Shown here: one piece after another, positions 1 to 9,749 of the stretch
How positions within the stretch are numbered: the stretch's first letter is position 1
How the letters are laid out: each line of letters begins with the position of its first letter
Translations under genes and position numbers: made by a program
The notes under the pieces: model-generated
Database searches by the model: none
The model's input: the letters and a program-made list of their open reading frames with translations, nothing else
Told to the model about the DNA's origin: nothing
NCBI GenBank assembly: GCA_025201765.1
Contig: MU623415.1
Location: 1-64,000 of the forward strand
Length of the DNA stretch: 64,000 nucleotides
Reading direction: 5' to 3'
From: Daldinia sp. FL1419
Taxonomy: Eukaryota; Ascomycota; Sordariomycetes; Xylariales; Hypoxylaceae

Positions 1-1900
1 ATAAATTACACTTATTCGATACCCGGACTTCGTCCGCTTCCTATTGGAATTAAATTACACTTTTGGCTACCGGCTTCGTCCTGGATTTAATTTTATGTGT
101 TACTATTAGCAAACAATTACTTCTACTAATTCTCCTATCCAATCATCTCAATATATTCCTCAAAATATAATCACCTTATATCCTTAAACTTATACAACCT
201 TTGATTATTATGGATTAATTAAAGTGTAAGGTATATCTTATAGGAGTTATTAAAGTTCTTATTTAATTTAATTAATTTAATTAAGGTTTTTAATATTAAT
301 ATCTTTAAGTTTTTTAATTTTTTCAAATTTTTTAAATCCTTCAATATTTTTAATTTATTCAAACTCTTTAATTTAATCAATTATTTAATTTATTTAAATT
401 CTTTAAACTCTTTAAACTCTTCAATTTAATCAATTTATTCAAAATTTTCAATATTAAACCAACATAATATAATTACGTAACTAAAGCTACCCTAATAAAA
501 AATCTTATTAGCCTCCATAAAACCAACCCTTCTAAAATCTCCACAAATTATTTAAAACATAAATAAGCCCTCAAAAAATATTTTTTTATCTAATCAAATC
601 ATATTCTTCAGGATAAAGTTAAATATTACTTTCATAAAATTTTGTATAAATATATATACTTTTTATTCTCCTATTAAATATAACCTTAAAAAAATATATT
701 ACTATTAATAAACAATTACTTTTATTAATTATTTTATTTAATCATTTTAATACCTTCTTTAAAATATAATTATTTTACATCCTCTATTTTATTTAAACCT
801 CTAATTTATTATAAAATAATTAAAATATAAGGCATATCCTATAAAAGTTATTAGAGTTTTTATTTAATATCTTCAAAATTTATAATATTAATATTTTTAA
901 GGTTTGTAATATTAATATTTTTAAGATTATTAATTTAATTAATTTATTTAAAATCTTTAATATTTTATTTTTTATTTTAATATATAATAATAAAAAAATA
1001 ATTGGAGATTAGTAATTTTGTAAATTATAAATTTATAATAATATTATAATAGTTTAATTATAAAATTGTAAAACCTTAAAAATTCTTAATTTAAAATTTG
1101 AATCATATAATATATATATGAAAAAGTTTAAGTTTGAATATTAACTACGGTGGCCCATTAGTGCAAAACCGACAAAACCCAAAACGCAAATGAAAATTCG
1201 TCAGATTTATAAGATGCACTATAATTATAGCGTATTAGTACGCTGAGCCCCCTATAGTTACAGCGTATTTTAGTGGATTATGCGTTATAAATATAGTAAT
1301 TAAAATATAAGAATATTAATTGGTTTAATTAACCTTAAATTAATTTTATAAGTATTTTTTTAAAGAGCGCTATATTTATAATGGATATTTCTATTAAATT
1401 TATTATAATTATAGGAGATTTAGTACTGTTATTTATTAAGGTTATAATGCATTTAGTAAATACTTAAAGTATCCTATATTTATAATGGCTTTAATATTTG
1501 TATATACTGTAATTACAGTGGGTTTAATGAGGTTTTGGAAATTTTTTACTAGCCCATTAAAATATAATATATTAAGCATTATAACTCGCTATAATTATAG
1601 AGGTTTTAGCGTACCTTTACGTTATTATTATAGCGTACCCCTGCAAAGAATCTGACCAATCGGTCGAATTTTCATTTGCGTTTTGTGTTTTGTCGGTTTT
1701 GCACTAATGGTGCACCGTATATTAACCAAGCAAATAAATTTTTAAATTTTCAAATTTTTAAAATTATTTTATTATTCAAAACCATCCTACTAATCAAAAC
1801 CATTATAAACTAATAAAATCATTATAAATTAATAAAATTGTTCTTTGTTATCCTTTGTCTTTTTTATATAAAATAATTATGAAAAATATAATCGTTCTAA
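1..1900. repeat. AT-rich, gene-free block (RIP-like relic)
   Basis: Almost the whole stretch is made of A/T runs with TTTAATTTATTT-like low-complexity sequence and no open reading frame of note. Small GC-richer islands remain near position 30-90 and inside the MITE at 1148-1717. This composition, ending sharply near 1900 where ordinary sequence begins, is typical of repeat DNA mutated by RIP (C-to-T in duplicated DNA) in filamentous ascomycetes. The original repeat cannot be recognised. That RIP caused it is an inference from base composition only. Confidence 0.8.
1148..1717. mobile_element. MITE-like non-autonomous DNA transposon, TA target site
   Basis: The ends are inverted repeats: 1148-1200 and the reverse complement of 1665-1717 match at 50 of 53 positions, both beginning CGGTG. 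The element is flanked on each side by TA (1146-1147 and 1718-1719), the target duplication of the Tc1/mariner superfamily, which includes fungal Fot1/pogo elements. The 570 bp interior is AT-rich, has no coding capacity and carries subterminal copies of a TATAGCGTA-like motif (near 1226 and 1632). It therefore looks like a MITE mobilised in trans. The exact family is not assigned. Confidence 0.88.
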
Positions 1901-1940
1901 CAACACCCCCCTTGCCGCTATGGTACCTTTGCACCCGCAG

Positions 1941-1994
1941 GACCCGGCGAATCATTTCCGTATTAAACGGAGGCCGGGTCTAGAGTCTAGACCC
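1941..1994. repeat. Nested inverted repeats (hairpin-forming)
   Basis: GACCCGGC at 1941-1948 pairs with GCCGGGTC at 1973-1980, and inside it TCCGT (1957-1961) pairs with ACGGA (1967-1971). Overlapping the right arm is a 19-base perfect inverted repeat at 1976-1994 centred on G1985. The cluster lies just right of the AT-rich block. It could be the end of an old element or a structured non-coding site. Function unknown. Confidence 0.6.
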
Positions 1995-2729
1995 CGACAA
2001 ATCGAGCACATTCCACAGACCCATTTAGACCCATTCATATCGTAACAAGTAATCGAGCAACATGACAACAACCTAAGCATCATTCATTCAATATGGATTT
2101 TTCAAGTGGACAGTAGTATTTCTTGTATCTTTTTAGGGGACATCTCTCGTTTCAAGTAGAGAGAGGTTGGTGCCTTTCAATTAGATCTATCTGTTCGATT
2201 ATTATGGTTGTCCTAGACATATTAGCCACAGATATTCGTGGAGTTGTAAGATGGAGTTGTGAGGTAGGAGGGCCTGGATAAGACATTTCGCCATATCCTT
2301 CCGAACATTAGGATAATTTGGTGCGATATTTAAAACATAGTATGCCGAACTTGTTGGAAAGATTGTAAGACAAGGTTGTATTACTACCACAATTGTTTGG
2401 AGTTTGGGGATGCATCTGATCTCTAAAGATTATCAGCTCGATTAGCTACCGATATTGCCGAGTATGAACGATTGAATCCAAATAATCGTCAGTATCGAAA
2501 ACGAATCTCAGTAAAGGAACGCCTACTTTTCCACCTCAAACACCCAGCCAAAAATATTTCCGTAGATATTTTAGTATATCTCCTAGAATCGATGATTTCC
2601 TAAATTGGAAATGATTAAAAACTTCATACGTAGATAGGTCGTTGTAGGGTCAAATTCGCCGTAGATCTTCGCACATCATCGCACTAGTCGAATTCGCGAT
2701 GTACTCCTTACATCATACACAGCATCCTG
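1995..2729. other. Intergenic, downstream of the riboflavin-kinase-like gene
   Basis: About 730 bases of normal composition with only short chance ORFs. It holds the 3' flank of the minus-strand gene that ends at 2730. Nothing else recognised. Confidence 0.6.
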
Positions 2730-4541
2730 TCATCGCCGTATGTACAAACCACCCCTACCATACGCCTGGTCTTTGAGCTCGCTTCTGGCAGTGCGGACCC
2801 CGGCTAGATGAAGGGGAACGCTGTCAACGCGTTTTTGCATTTGCGATCTCATATCAATATACTTCTCCTCCATTGTTCTAGTACTCATTTCCGACTTGAC
2901 CCTACGGAGAGTCATGTCGCATCGCCAATTCTCGCGATCGAGGCTTGCAACAGTTGTGTTGATATCTCGTGCGACTGCGGCCGTGACTTCTGCAGGCGAC
3001 TGGGCGCTATCAGGCTTTGATATGGGTCTCAGGTAGGCCATTACAACAACTTGAAGGTTATCGTTTAAAAATCTTGCTTCTCCAAAGTCGTGGATAATGT
3101 GAACAGCGACTATGCTCTTAGAAACAACCTTAGGTGGCGCATACGGTGAAGGTCCAACGGTAATGAGAGCTTCGTGCCAATCATACGAAAAATCATCACA
3201 CCCCTTGAATGGTTGAATGGCGGCCCAACCAATATAAACACCTTTAAGACGTAGAAGTATATCATCTGTTACGCCGGTCAGATTCGCCGTTGGTATTCCG
3301 GTTTCGATTCGGCCTCTCCCGGTTCCTTGCACTACCTTGCCAGTAAACCGGATTGGGTACGGCTTCTCTGGTCCACTATCGGCACCGACGATCCGAGGAG
3401 GCGCCTCTAGCACTCCCTCCGTCTGTAAGAACTCGTAGGCTGATTCCTCTTCTGCATCCAAGGTTTCTTCTGCGGAAGCGACCCGTTCACCCACTTTGGA
3501 GTTCTCGTATGCCATAAGTGCGGCTTCTTGTGCTATGACCCCTGGGCCGTACTTTTCAATTTGAGCCTCTACAAACTCCCTAGCAGGCCCGATAAACCTC
3601 TCCGCGGTACTTTGGCCTATTACTGATGCTACTTTCAATCCCAGTTCGATAGGCATAGTCGATAGACTTGCACCACGAAACACGCTAACATCTGATGATG
3701 TACTGGCTACACGAAATACCGGGGAGGGACAAAGCGTTTTCTTGGACCCTTCGCCTGTACACATGACAATACGCAGGTAACCATCTTCCGCAGTAGCAGG
3801 AATCCGAATAACGCACGTTTCGCGAATTATCTGTTTGGACAAATGCTTATGAGATGCTGCTTTCTTAAGAAACTTCTTGATGTCTCTTTGCCAAGCTCGC
3901 TCGTCCGATTCGGGAACTTGGGAGGGAAGGGCTGCAAACGAAGGCGTCACCTCGATCCAGTTTCCTTGCGTACGTAACAGAGCACTAGCTGCCATTCCCA
4001 TATTTCCGGAGAAGCCCTTTCTTTGTAACCAGAACGAACGGTCAGCTGGTAGTGGTTCATCAGCGAAGACAGTAACGGCAATACTCGTAGACGGTCCTCG
4101 GTAAAGGACTACTCCAGCCGAGTGACGTAGGATACTATAATGCTTAGTTGACTCGAACGGGTGTGATATAAGCCCACCGGCAAAGTAAATGGTTTCATTA
4201 ACAGCCGTCTTCCATATTGAAGGTCCGAGGCTAGGAGTTGCTGGTGTTGAGACGCCGGAACTAATTGAAATTTCAGAAGGACTAGAAGCAAGTGGAATAG
4301 ATAATTGTCTTGGGGGAAGAGCTGGAGGAGCAGTGGGTTTGATGTCCAGCTTTAGCTCCTTAGTTTCGACTGGTAACACAGGATGTTGTTGAGGACTTAA
4401 TGGCTTAGTTGGTTCTAAATAGTCGTCAATGAGATCGTCAAGGATATCACTCGCATGAGAAGACGGCGATTGTGGTGGACCTGCCGATCCTGCTAACGGG
4501 ACCGGCTTTCGTCTGATAGTTTTCGTAGCGGTCTGATCCAT
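2730..4541 (-). CDS. Protein with C-terminal riboflavin-kinase-like domain
   Basis: Single-exon gene of 603 residues. Residues 1-105 are low-complexity and rich in Pro/Ser. Residues 110-390 form a region I cannot assign, with an IWKTAVNETIYFAGG segment near 109. Residues about 397-545 resemble the flavokinase (riboflavin kinase) fold: FTGKVVQGTGRGRIETGIPTAN at 399-420 matches the ATP/Mg-binding PTAN loop, followed by the LKGVYIGWA and MAYLRP strands typical of the family. In human riboflavin kinase the catalytic glutamate lies in a SMETHIMH segment; the matching segment here (SIVAVHIIHDF, 475-485) has no glutamate. The domain may therefore bind flavin or nucleotide without being an active kinase. 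True FMN1 enzymes are much shorter, so this is probably a paralogue with another role. Start chosen at the first ATG after stops. Confidence 0.85.
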   Translation of the reverse strand: MDQTATKTIRRKPVPLAGSAGPPQSPSSHASDILDDLIDDYLEPTKPLSPQQHPVLPVETKELKLDIKPTAPPALPPRQLSIPLASSPSEISISSGVSTPATPSLGPSIWKTAVNETIYFAGGLISHPFESTKHYSILRHSAGVVLYRGPSTSIAVTVFADEPLPADRSFWLQRKGFSGNMGMAASALLRTQGNWIEVTPSFAALPSQVPESDERAWQRDIKKFLKKAASHKHLSKQIIRETCVIRIPATAEDGYLRIVMCTGEGSKKTLCPSPVFRVASTSSDVSVFRGASLSTMPIELGLKVASVIGQSTAERFIGPAREFVEAQIEKYGPGVIAQEAALMAYENSKVGERVASAEETLDAEEESAYEFLQTEGVLEAPPRIVGADSGPEKPYPIRFTGKVVQGTGRGRIETGIPTANLTGVTDDILLRLKGVYIGWAAIQPFKGCDDFSYDWHEALITVGPSPYAPPKVVSKSIVAVHIIHDFGEARFLNDNLQVVVMAYLRPISKPDSAQSPAEVTAAVARDINTTVASLDRENWRCDMTLRRVKSEMSTRTMEEKYIDMRSQMQKRVDSVPLHLAGVRTARSELKDQAYGRGGLYIRR

Positions 4542-5449
4542 CTGTTATGGAGAAATAGCATTATATTATTACTAGACATATGAGAGATGATTCATTATTT
4601 ATGAGAGTTGTCGAAGAGGGGGAATAACGATACGATGGACAACGATTTTCTAAAGTAGACAGCCGTATACTGCTTGAAATAAAGGCATTAAATAATAATT
4701 AAACCATGCGAGTACGTAACCTAGTCGATCGGACGTAATAATACAACATGAGATGGATTATATCTCGAATAGAAGCAACAATAGTAATAGTTGAAGAATG
4801 CACGGCAATGCCGGATGAAGAAAAGACGAGAAAGCATTATTGTTGTACAAAAGGAATTAGGGGTTTATTATCGATGTTTTACTATTGGAAGCTGCTTGGC
4901 GGACAGCGATGGCTCAACTTCCAATGATACCCTAACGCGCGCACTGTATAGAAAAACTGTACCTAAAACTGTACCTAAAAATGTACCTAGCAATGTGCCT
5001 AGCAGCCCTAGCAAGAGCTGGTATCTGTACTCCACTAGTTCATGTGGGGTGGTACATCGGCACTTTGGGGGTTTGTTCAACCGTGATTTGTCGGCCTAGG
5101 ATGTTGCAGATGTAGCTATGCAGCTGCTATGATCCAGCATTATGGTTTCCCCTGTAGCTTCGCATAGCTAATCCGCCTATCGCGTACTACATAGGTATGA
5201 GCTGCCCGGAACTTCTCAGCCTTAACCTACCTAACCTAGAGTTAATAACTTTCCCCAACTTCATCTTCATCTTAGGTAGTTAATGCCTATTGAAGTTATT
5301 TTTTCTACAACTTCATCCATCAACCATATACCTTTCCTGTTTATTATTCAAGAATGTAGAGATGTCGGATTAGCCTCTTGGCTTAGTAGCTACTTTTACG
5401 TATTGAATCCGATATCTTAAATCACCCAAGGAGGCAGATATCATTCAAC
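4542..5449. other. Intergenic promoter region between divergent genes
   Basis: This 908-base space separates the minus-strand riboflavin-kinase-like gene from the plus-strand atg17, so it should contain both promoters. It holds the 12-bp minisatellite at 4951-5010. Chance ORFs over that repeat (4791-5099 plus, 4868-5080 minus) are explained by the repeat having a unit divisible by three. Confidence 0.55.
4951..5010. repeat. Short tandem repeat, about 12-bp unit
   Basis: Four to five degenerating copies of a unit close to AAACTGTACCTA, drifting rightwards to AATGTGCCTAGC. Because the unit is 12 bp it gives a four-residue repeat in every frame, which creates small spurious ORFs on both strands. 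Confidence 0.75.
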
Positions 5450-7028
5450 ATGGCATCTATCACTAGTCCACATTCATCGGCGTCCATCTCTCGCCCTACG
5501 TCTCAACACGACGTTCCCGGCCGCCTCAGTTCGATATCCGTCGAAACCCTCGTAAAATACCTTCTCGATGCCAAACGGTCACTTAATTCTATGAGTCTTG
5601 TTCTACGCGCCAATGAACTCGTTCACTGGGCGAAAGCCGCCCACGAAGAATCCGTAGTCCTCGTCGCGCAGTCGGGGTTCATTCGTCAAGGTATAAATGA
5701 ACAAATACGACTCCTACAGCATCTTCGACGGAGCATGGATCGAACCTACAATAATGGAAAGCGAGAATTTAAGCACGTTATTAAAACACTGGACGACGCC
5801 CACGGTAGACTCGAGGATACCATGATCGTTCTACGAGACAGGGTCGTAGATAGTACATTTAGGCCACCCGGCGAAGGCAAAAAGAACCTGCTAGATTTTA
5901 TAGACGAATCCCAGGTCGAAGCGATACGAGATGCTCTAAAAGAAACCATCCAGTGTTTGCAGGTTCGTACTGCGCTGTCCCTCAATTCCTAATTTACACC
6001 ATCCTCGCCTAACCTTTTATTAGGGCATCCAAGAGTCGTTCGCTGGTGATCTACTTCGCTTCGACGACGACATGCGCCTGCTAAACAAGACCTTAGCTGG
6101 CGCCCCGTCCTCCGCCTCGTCCTCGGTCTCGTCTTCCGAGCGCTCGTTAGCCCAACTCTTCTCCTCGATGATCGATAATTCTCATGCCATGGCCGAACTC
6201 CTTTCGTCACTGACGAAGCACTTCGACCTATGCGTAACCGCGGTAAGGATGACAGAAGGTGGAGCAGCTCTAGCTAGGATCAAGGCTGCCGAAGCAATCG
6301 ACTCCCAAAGTGGTGTAAATGTGTCAATATCTGGCGTCATCGCAGAACAAGAGCGACATATGCCCGAGGAAGACCCGATCACCCCCGAAGATCGTGCCCA
6401 GATGCTTGAAGTCGTCGTGCAAGACGCATCAGAAGTCGACGACGTAGTTCGAGAACTTCATTCACGCTTACAAGCGGTAGAAGCAGACTTCGCAACCATT
6501 GACAGCCAAAGAAACCGAGTCAAGACGGCCTATCGTTCGACCATCGACGCGTTTAGGGTCCTAGAGGATATCGGTGCGCGACTCTCCAGCTATATTGCTG
6601 CAGAGGCAGAATATAGGGACAGACGTGCCGAGGAACAGCTAGCGATACAAGATAAGCTGCGCGAGATGGACGAGTTGCGAATCTTCTACGAGAGTTATTC
6701 CAATTCGTACGACGGGCTAATCCTCGAAGTCGAAAGACGTAGGGCATTGCAAGAGAAAGTAATAAGCATATGGAAGAAGGCAAAGGAAAATGTGGATAAA
6801 CTTTACGAGGCCGATCGTAAGGAACGAGATTTGTTCCGACATGAAGTAGCGGAATATCTACCTACCGATCTGTGGCCTGGTATGGACGATGACATGGTCA
6901 GATGGGAAATTGTGCCCGTCCGCGAAGGTAGATCTACTAGACAAGCCGAAAGGGGAAGTCCGGCCAACCTTGAGGGGAGCGTCGTCGAAGCTACGGAGGC
7001 GAGATATGGGCCAACGTCGGACATATGA
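5450..7028 (+). CDS. atg17: Autophagy-related protein 17 (Atg17)
   Basis: Two exons, 5450-5962 and 6024-7028, joined by a 61-bp GT-AG intron that keeps frame (LQ|GIQESFAGDLLRFDDD); 505 residues. Atg17 is the crescent-shaped coiled-coil scaffold that, with Atg29-Atg31 and Atg1-Atg13, organises the pre-autophagosomal structure. Family signatures are clear: LVKYLLDAKRSLNSMSLVLR near 35, the helical segment ARAANEL/HWAKAAHEESVVLVAQSGFIRQGI, the ERRFDD-type segment after the intron, and long helices rich in Glu/Arg at 290-450. Length is normal for filamentous ascomycetes. The last about 40 residues are low-complexity and variable. The start ATG at 5450 is the first in frame and precedes the conserved region by about 30 Ser/Pro-rich residues. 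Confidence 0.95.
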
Positions 7029-7260
7029 TATTTATAAGGTTAAGGTAAACGGGTAGGGCATGTGTCGGGAGGCGTTAGGATGAATTTGTCAATCGCCTAC
7101 GGTGCCTATGGTCTGGATTCAGTTTGGTAGCATTGTGAGTTTTGCACCTCGGCTGGCGTTCTGCGCAGTTTGCCTCTATTTTGAAGATTGTCAGGTTGCA
7201 CGGATGATAGATAGCCCAGTGTTGGCATTAAGGTACTACATAAATTTTGCTACTTTGTAC

Positions 7261-8011
7261 TTATGGCTTAGGCGCTTCTTTAATCTTTCTATACGCCTCT
7301 TGGATTTCCTTGAGGCTATCCATCTTTTCTAACCACTTCTTGACCGTTGGGTACGGATCTAAGCTAATCTGCGCGTATGAATGCTGCCGCACCCACGGCT
7401 CAAAGTGTAAGTCCACGGCTGTTATTCCACCGGGTAAGATGCTATCGCCGCTGGTTTTCTTTAGTTGTCCCTCGAGAACGTTGTAACATCGCTCGGTTTG
7501 TTCGAGGTAGCGCTTTAGCGCATCGTCGTTTTGAACGGGGTTATAGTGTCTATACTCGCCATTTAGCTTTCGTCTCTCATCTTACCAACACATTGATCTA
7601 TAACAACTACGAGACGCCTTACCTATACCAGTTCACCTGTCCAGTCATCGGCCCCAGCGTCGTCAGCAGGAAATACTCCCACTTATCAAAATCGACCCTA
7701 TCTTGCTCCTCCTTTCCCCTCGGTCCCAACACAGTCCCATCTTTATCGTATATTCGTCGCAGGTAATTCATACAAGCACCCGATTCCCAGGACACGACGC
7801 CGGTATTTGGATCCTCGAGCGCGGGCACACGACCATTTTCGTTGATGGTGAGGAATTTGGCGCTTTTGACTCCTTTGTGCGGGTCGTCCCCGAGTTCCCA
7901 CATCTTGATCGTGTATGGCAGTTTGAGGAATTCGAGAGCGGCGGCGATCTTGATGGGGTTGGGGCCGGTGGCGTGCGCGTGGAGGGTGAGTGGTTTGAGG
8001 TTGCTGGTCAT
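7261..8011 (-). CDS. Glutathione S-transferase, Ure2p-like
   Basis: Two exons on the minus strand, 8011-7623 and 7549-7261, with a 73-bp intron at 7550-7622 that restores NWYRHYNP across the junction; 225 residues. GSTs of this class conjugate or reduce via glutathione and act in detoxification and redox defence in the cytosol. The N-terminal thioredoxin fold (1-90) shows NPIKIAAALEFLKLPY, the cis-proline motif NENGRVPALED and the glutathione gamma-Glu contact WESGA. The C-terminal helical domain (100-225) contains a PMTGQ stretch and AVDLHFEPW, where the usual family form is 'D..l.PW'. Both the length and the motifs match fungal Ure2p-like GSTs (GstA type). The gene is tail-to-tail with atg17, whose stop is only about 230 bases away. 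Confidence 0.92.
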
Positions 8012-8816
8012 GATTGCGGGTTGATGGACTGGTATATTATGATCGATATGTTGAACTTAGACTCAGTTATTCTACCTAGGTAGGTACTCTACTCTACCGT
8101 TTAATTGTCAGGCGTATTTATATTTCATATCTACTACTATTCGCTTCCAGGTCGAGATCATCGATGCAAGCTGTTACCGCGTCTGTTACACAAATGCGAC
8201 GTCATCATTCGAATAGCCCGATGAATCTGGTCAATAATACTACGCCTCCTGCTTGTTATATCGTCATAAAGGGATCACATTAGTTTTATTAGCCCTTAAT
8301 ACAATTACGCCTAGTGAGGAACATTAATACGACAACAATGCAATGTCCGGCACTTGGTCACGGATAGGAATTAGAATTCAAAGCCAATAAGCTTGGATTA
8401 AGTTAAAATAGGTGAGGGCAGTTTGAGGACTGTCTTCTATGCATGAAGGCAGACACTCAAGTCTAAGATACAGTTGAACAAATATAACCCATAAATCGTG
8501 CCTATGCGAAAGACTTCAACACCAACCATGGCCAGGGGATATCAGTATGCAACCCAAACACCGAATAATGCCAGAGAACCTCGTTGTAAAAAACCAAATG
8601 ACGCAACGTCCCGCGGGATACAAAAAGTGTACAAGTAATGACATAGCTCAACGCAGACAGCGAGCTCGAATAGTCTCCCGGCTACGAGCACACAACCGTC
8701 TCTCCTCGAATACACCGGTGCCTCGGTGTGCTGGGTATATAGAAGGCCAATCCGCGCAGCGGCGCTGCGATGAGGTCGAGATCCAAAGGCGTTCGGGGAT
8801 CTCCTCTGCGGACCTG
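8012..8816. other. Intergenic, GST promoter and 3' flank of the next gene
   Basis: 805 bases. It contains the GST upstream region and, at 8073-8086, one TACCTAGGTAGGTA motif of the dispersed palindromic family. Other ORFs here overlap the 3' end of the gene at 8817-9749 and are not supported. Confidence 0.5.
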
Positions 8817-9749
8817 CTACGAGCCGTCTCCCAGCACGACCCAGGCTTCTCCGGTGGTGGAGGTTGCGTCGACGATATCTTCCGTACTAGCGTCCCCGTC
8901 CGCATTACTCAGGATATCGGCGTCTTCTAGTAACGCCCACTCGTGCGATTCTTCGTCCTCCTTAGAATCGGAAATCAAATCAGGAAACTCGGTTGCCCCC
9001 AGGGCTGCTGTTTTGAATAAAGGTGCTGAGCTCTCTGGGAGCTCGTGGATTACTGGGAGCGTGGCATCCCTGTATGGCCGCGCTGAAACAAGATTCTTCT
9101 CGTGGTTGTCTTGAGCCACGGGCATATCCTCCGCAGGGAGATGAACTTCGTGAACCTCGGGAGCCAAAAAGGGACGGACGTCAACATCCGAGCTTAACCA
9201 GGTATACGACAAATCCAGATGCAGATAAGACTGTTCGTGGCGCTGCTTCTTCGACCGTTTCGCAGGACGAACTGAATACACCGGCTCGTCGTGCACGATG
9301 GCGTCCAAGTTAAAATAGGAACCTCGGGAGTGTTCGTCGTCGTATAGAAGACCCAACTTGTACAAATCGGCATCATCTTCGACCACGTCGGAATAGAACC
9401 CCTGGGTCTTGGGTTCCCGAAAGGCCTCCTGGCGCTCGAGCCGGGGCTTGCTGCGGCCGAAATCAGAGGGCAACGCGAAAGTGGGATCAGCCGCCAAGCG
9501 GCGGTTATCCTCGTCCTCAAACCCCCATGCTAAATAAGAAGAGCGGGACCTCCGCTGCCGAACGATCCGGTTGTCGTGAAGTCTGCCGGCTCTGATAGGC
9601 CGACTGGATTGGTCATGTTTGAAACCTCGTTTGGAACTTTGCTGCGGCTCTTGACGGCTTCGCCAGCGAACTGGTGAGGGACTTGGGCGGGACGCGCGGC
9701 GCCGAAGGGGTTGGTTGGTAGGGAGAAATGACGGAGCAACAGTTGCCAT
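8817..9749 (-). CDS. Hypothetical acidic protein with two WxxL motifs
   Basis: Single-exon ORF of 310 residues; I do not recognise a domain. The first about 75 residues are basic and Arg/Ser/Pro-rich, then charged, then the last about 60 are strongly acidic. Two tryptophan motifs in the acidic tail, HEWALLEDAD (about 267-276) and EAWVVLGDGS at the very C-terminus, fit the core Atg8-family interacting pattern [WFY]xx[LIV] with nearby acidic residues. Only 5 kb away is atg17, but that proximity is weak evidence. Coding nature is supported by length, a clean ATG at 9749 and a composition unlike the flanks. No membrane segment or signal peptide is visible. Confidence 0.7.
   Translation of the reverse strand: MATVAPSFLPTNQPLRRRASRPSPSPVRWRSRQEPQQSSKRGFKHDQSSRPIRAGRLHDNRIVRQRRSRSSYLAWGFEDEDNRRLAADPTFALPSDFGRSKPRLERQEAFREPKTQGFYSDVVEDDADLYKLGLLYDDEHSRGSYFNLDAIVHDEPVYSVRPAKRSKKQRHEQSYLHLDLSYTWLSSDVDVRPFLAPEVHEVHLPAEDMPVAQDNHEKNLVSARPYRDATLPVIHELPESSAPLFKTAALGATEFPDLISDSKEDEESHEWALLEDADILSNADGDASTEDIVDATSTTGEAWVVLGDGS

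Noticed and set aside
1..1900. Mitochondrial DNA insertion as the source of the AT-rich block
   Set aside because: No mitochondrial gene fragment recognised; composition fits RIP-mutated repeat and a nuclear MITE is embedded.
4791..5099. ORFs on both strands over the 12-bp minisatellite
   Set aside because: The 12-bp period makes all frames open locally; the ORFs follow from the repeat and lack family similarity.
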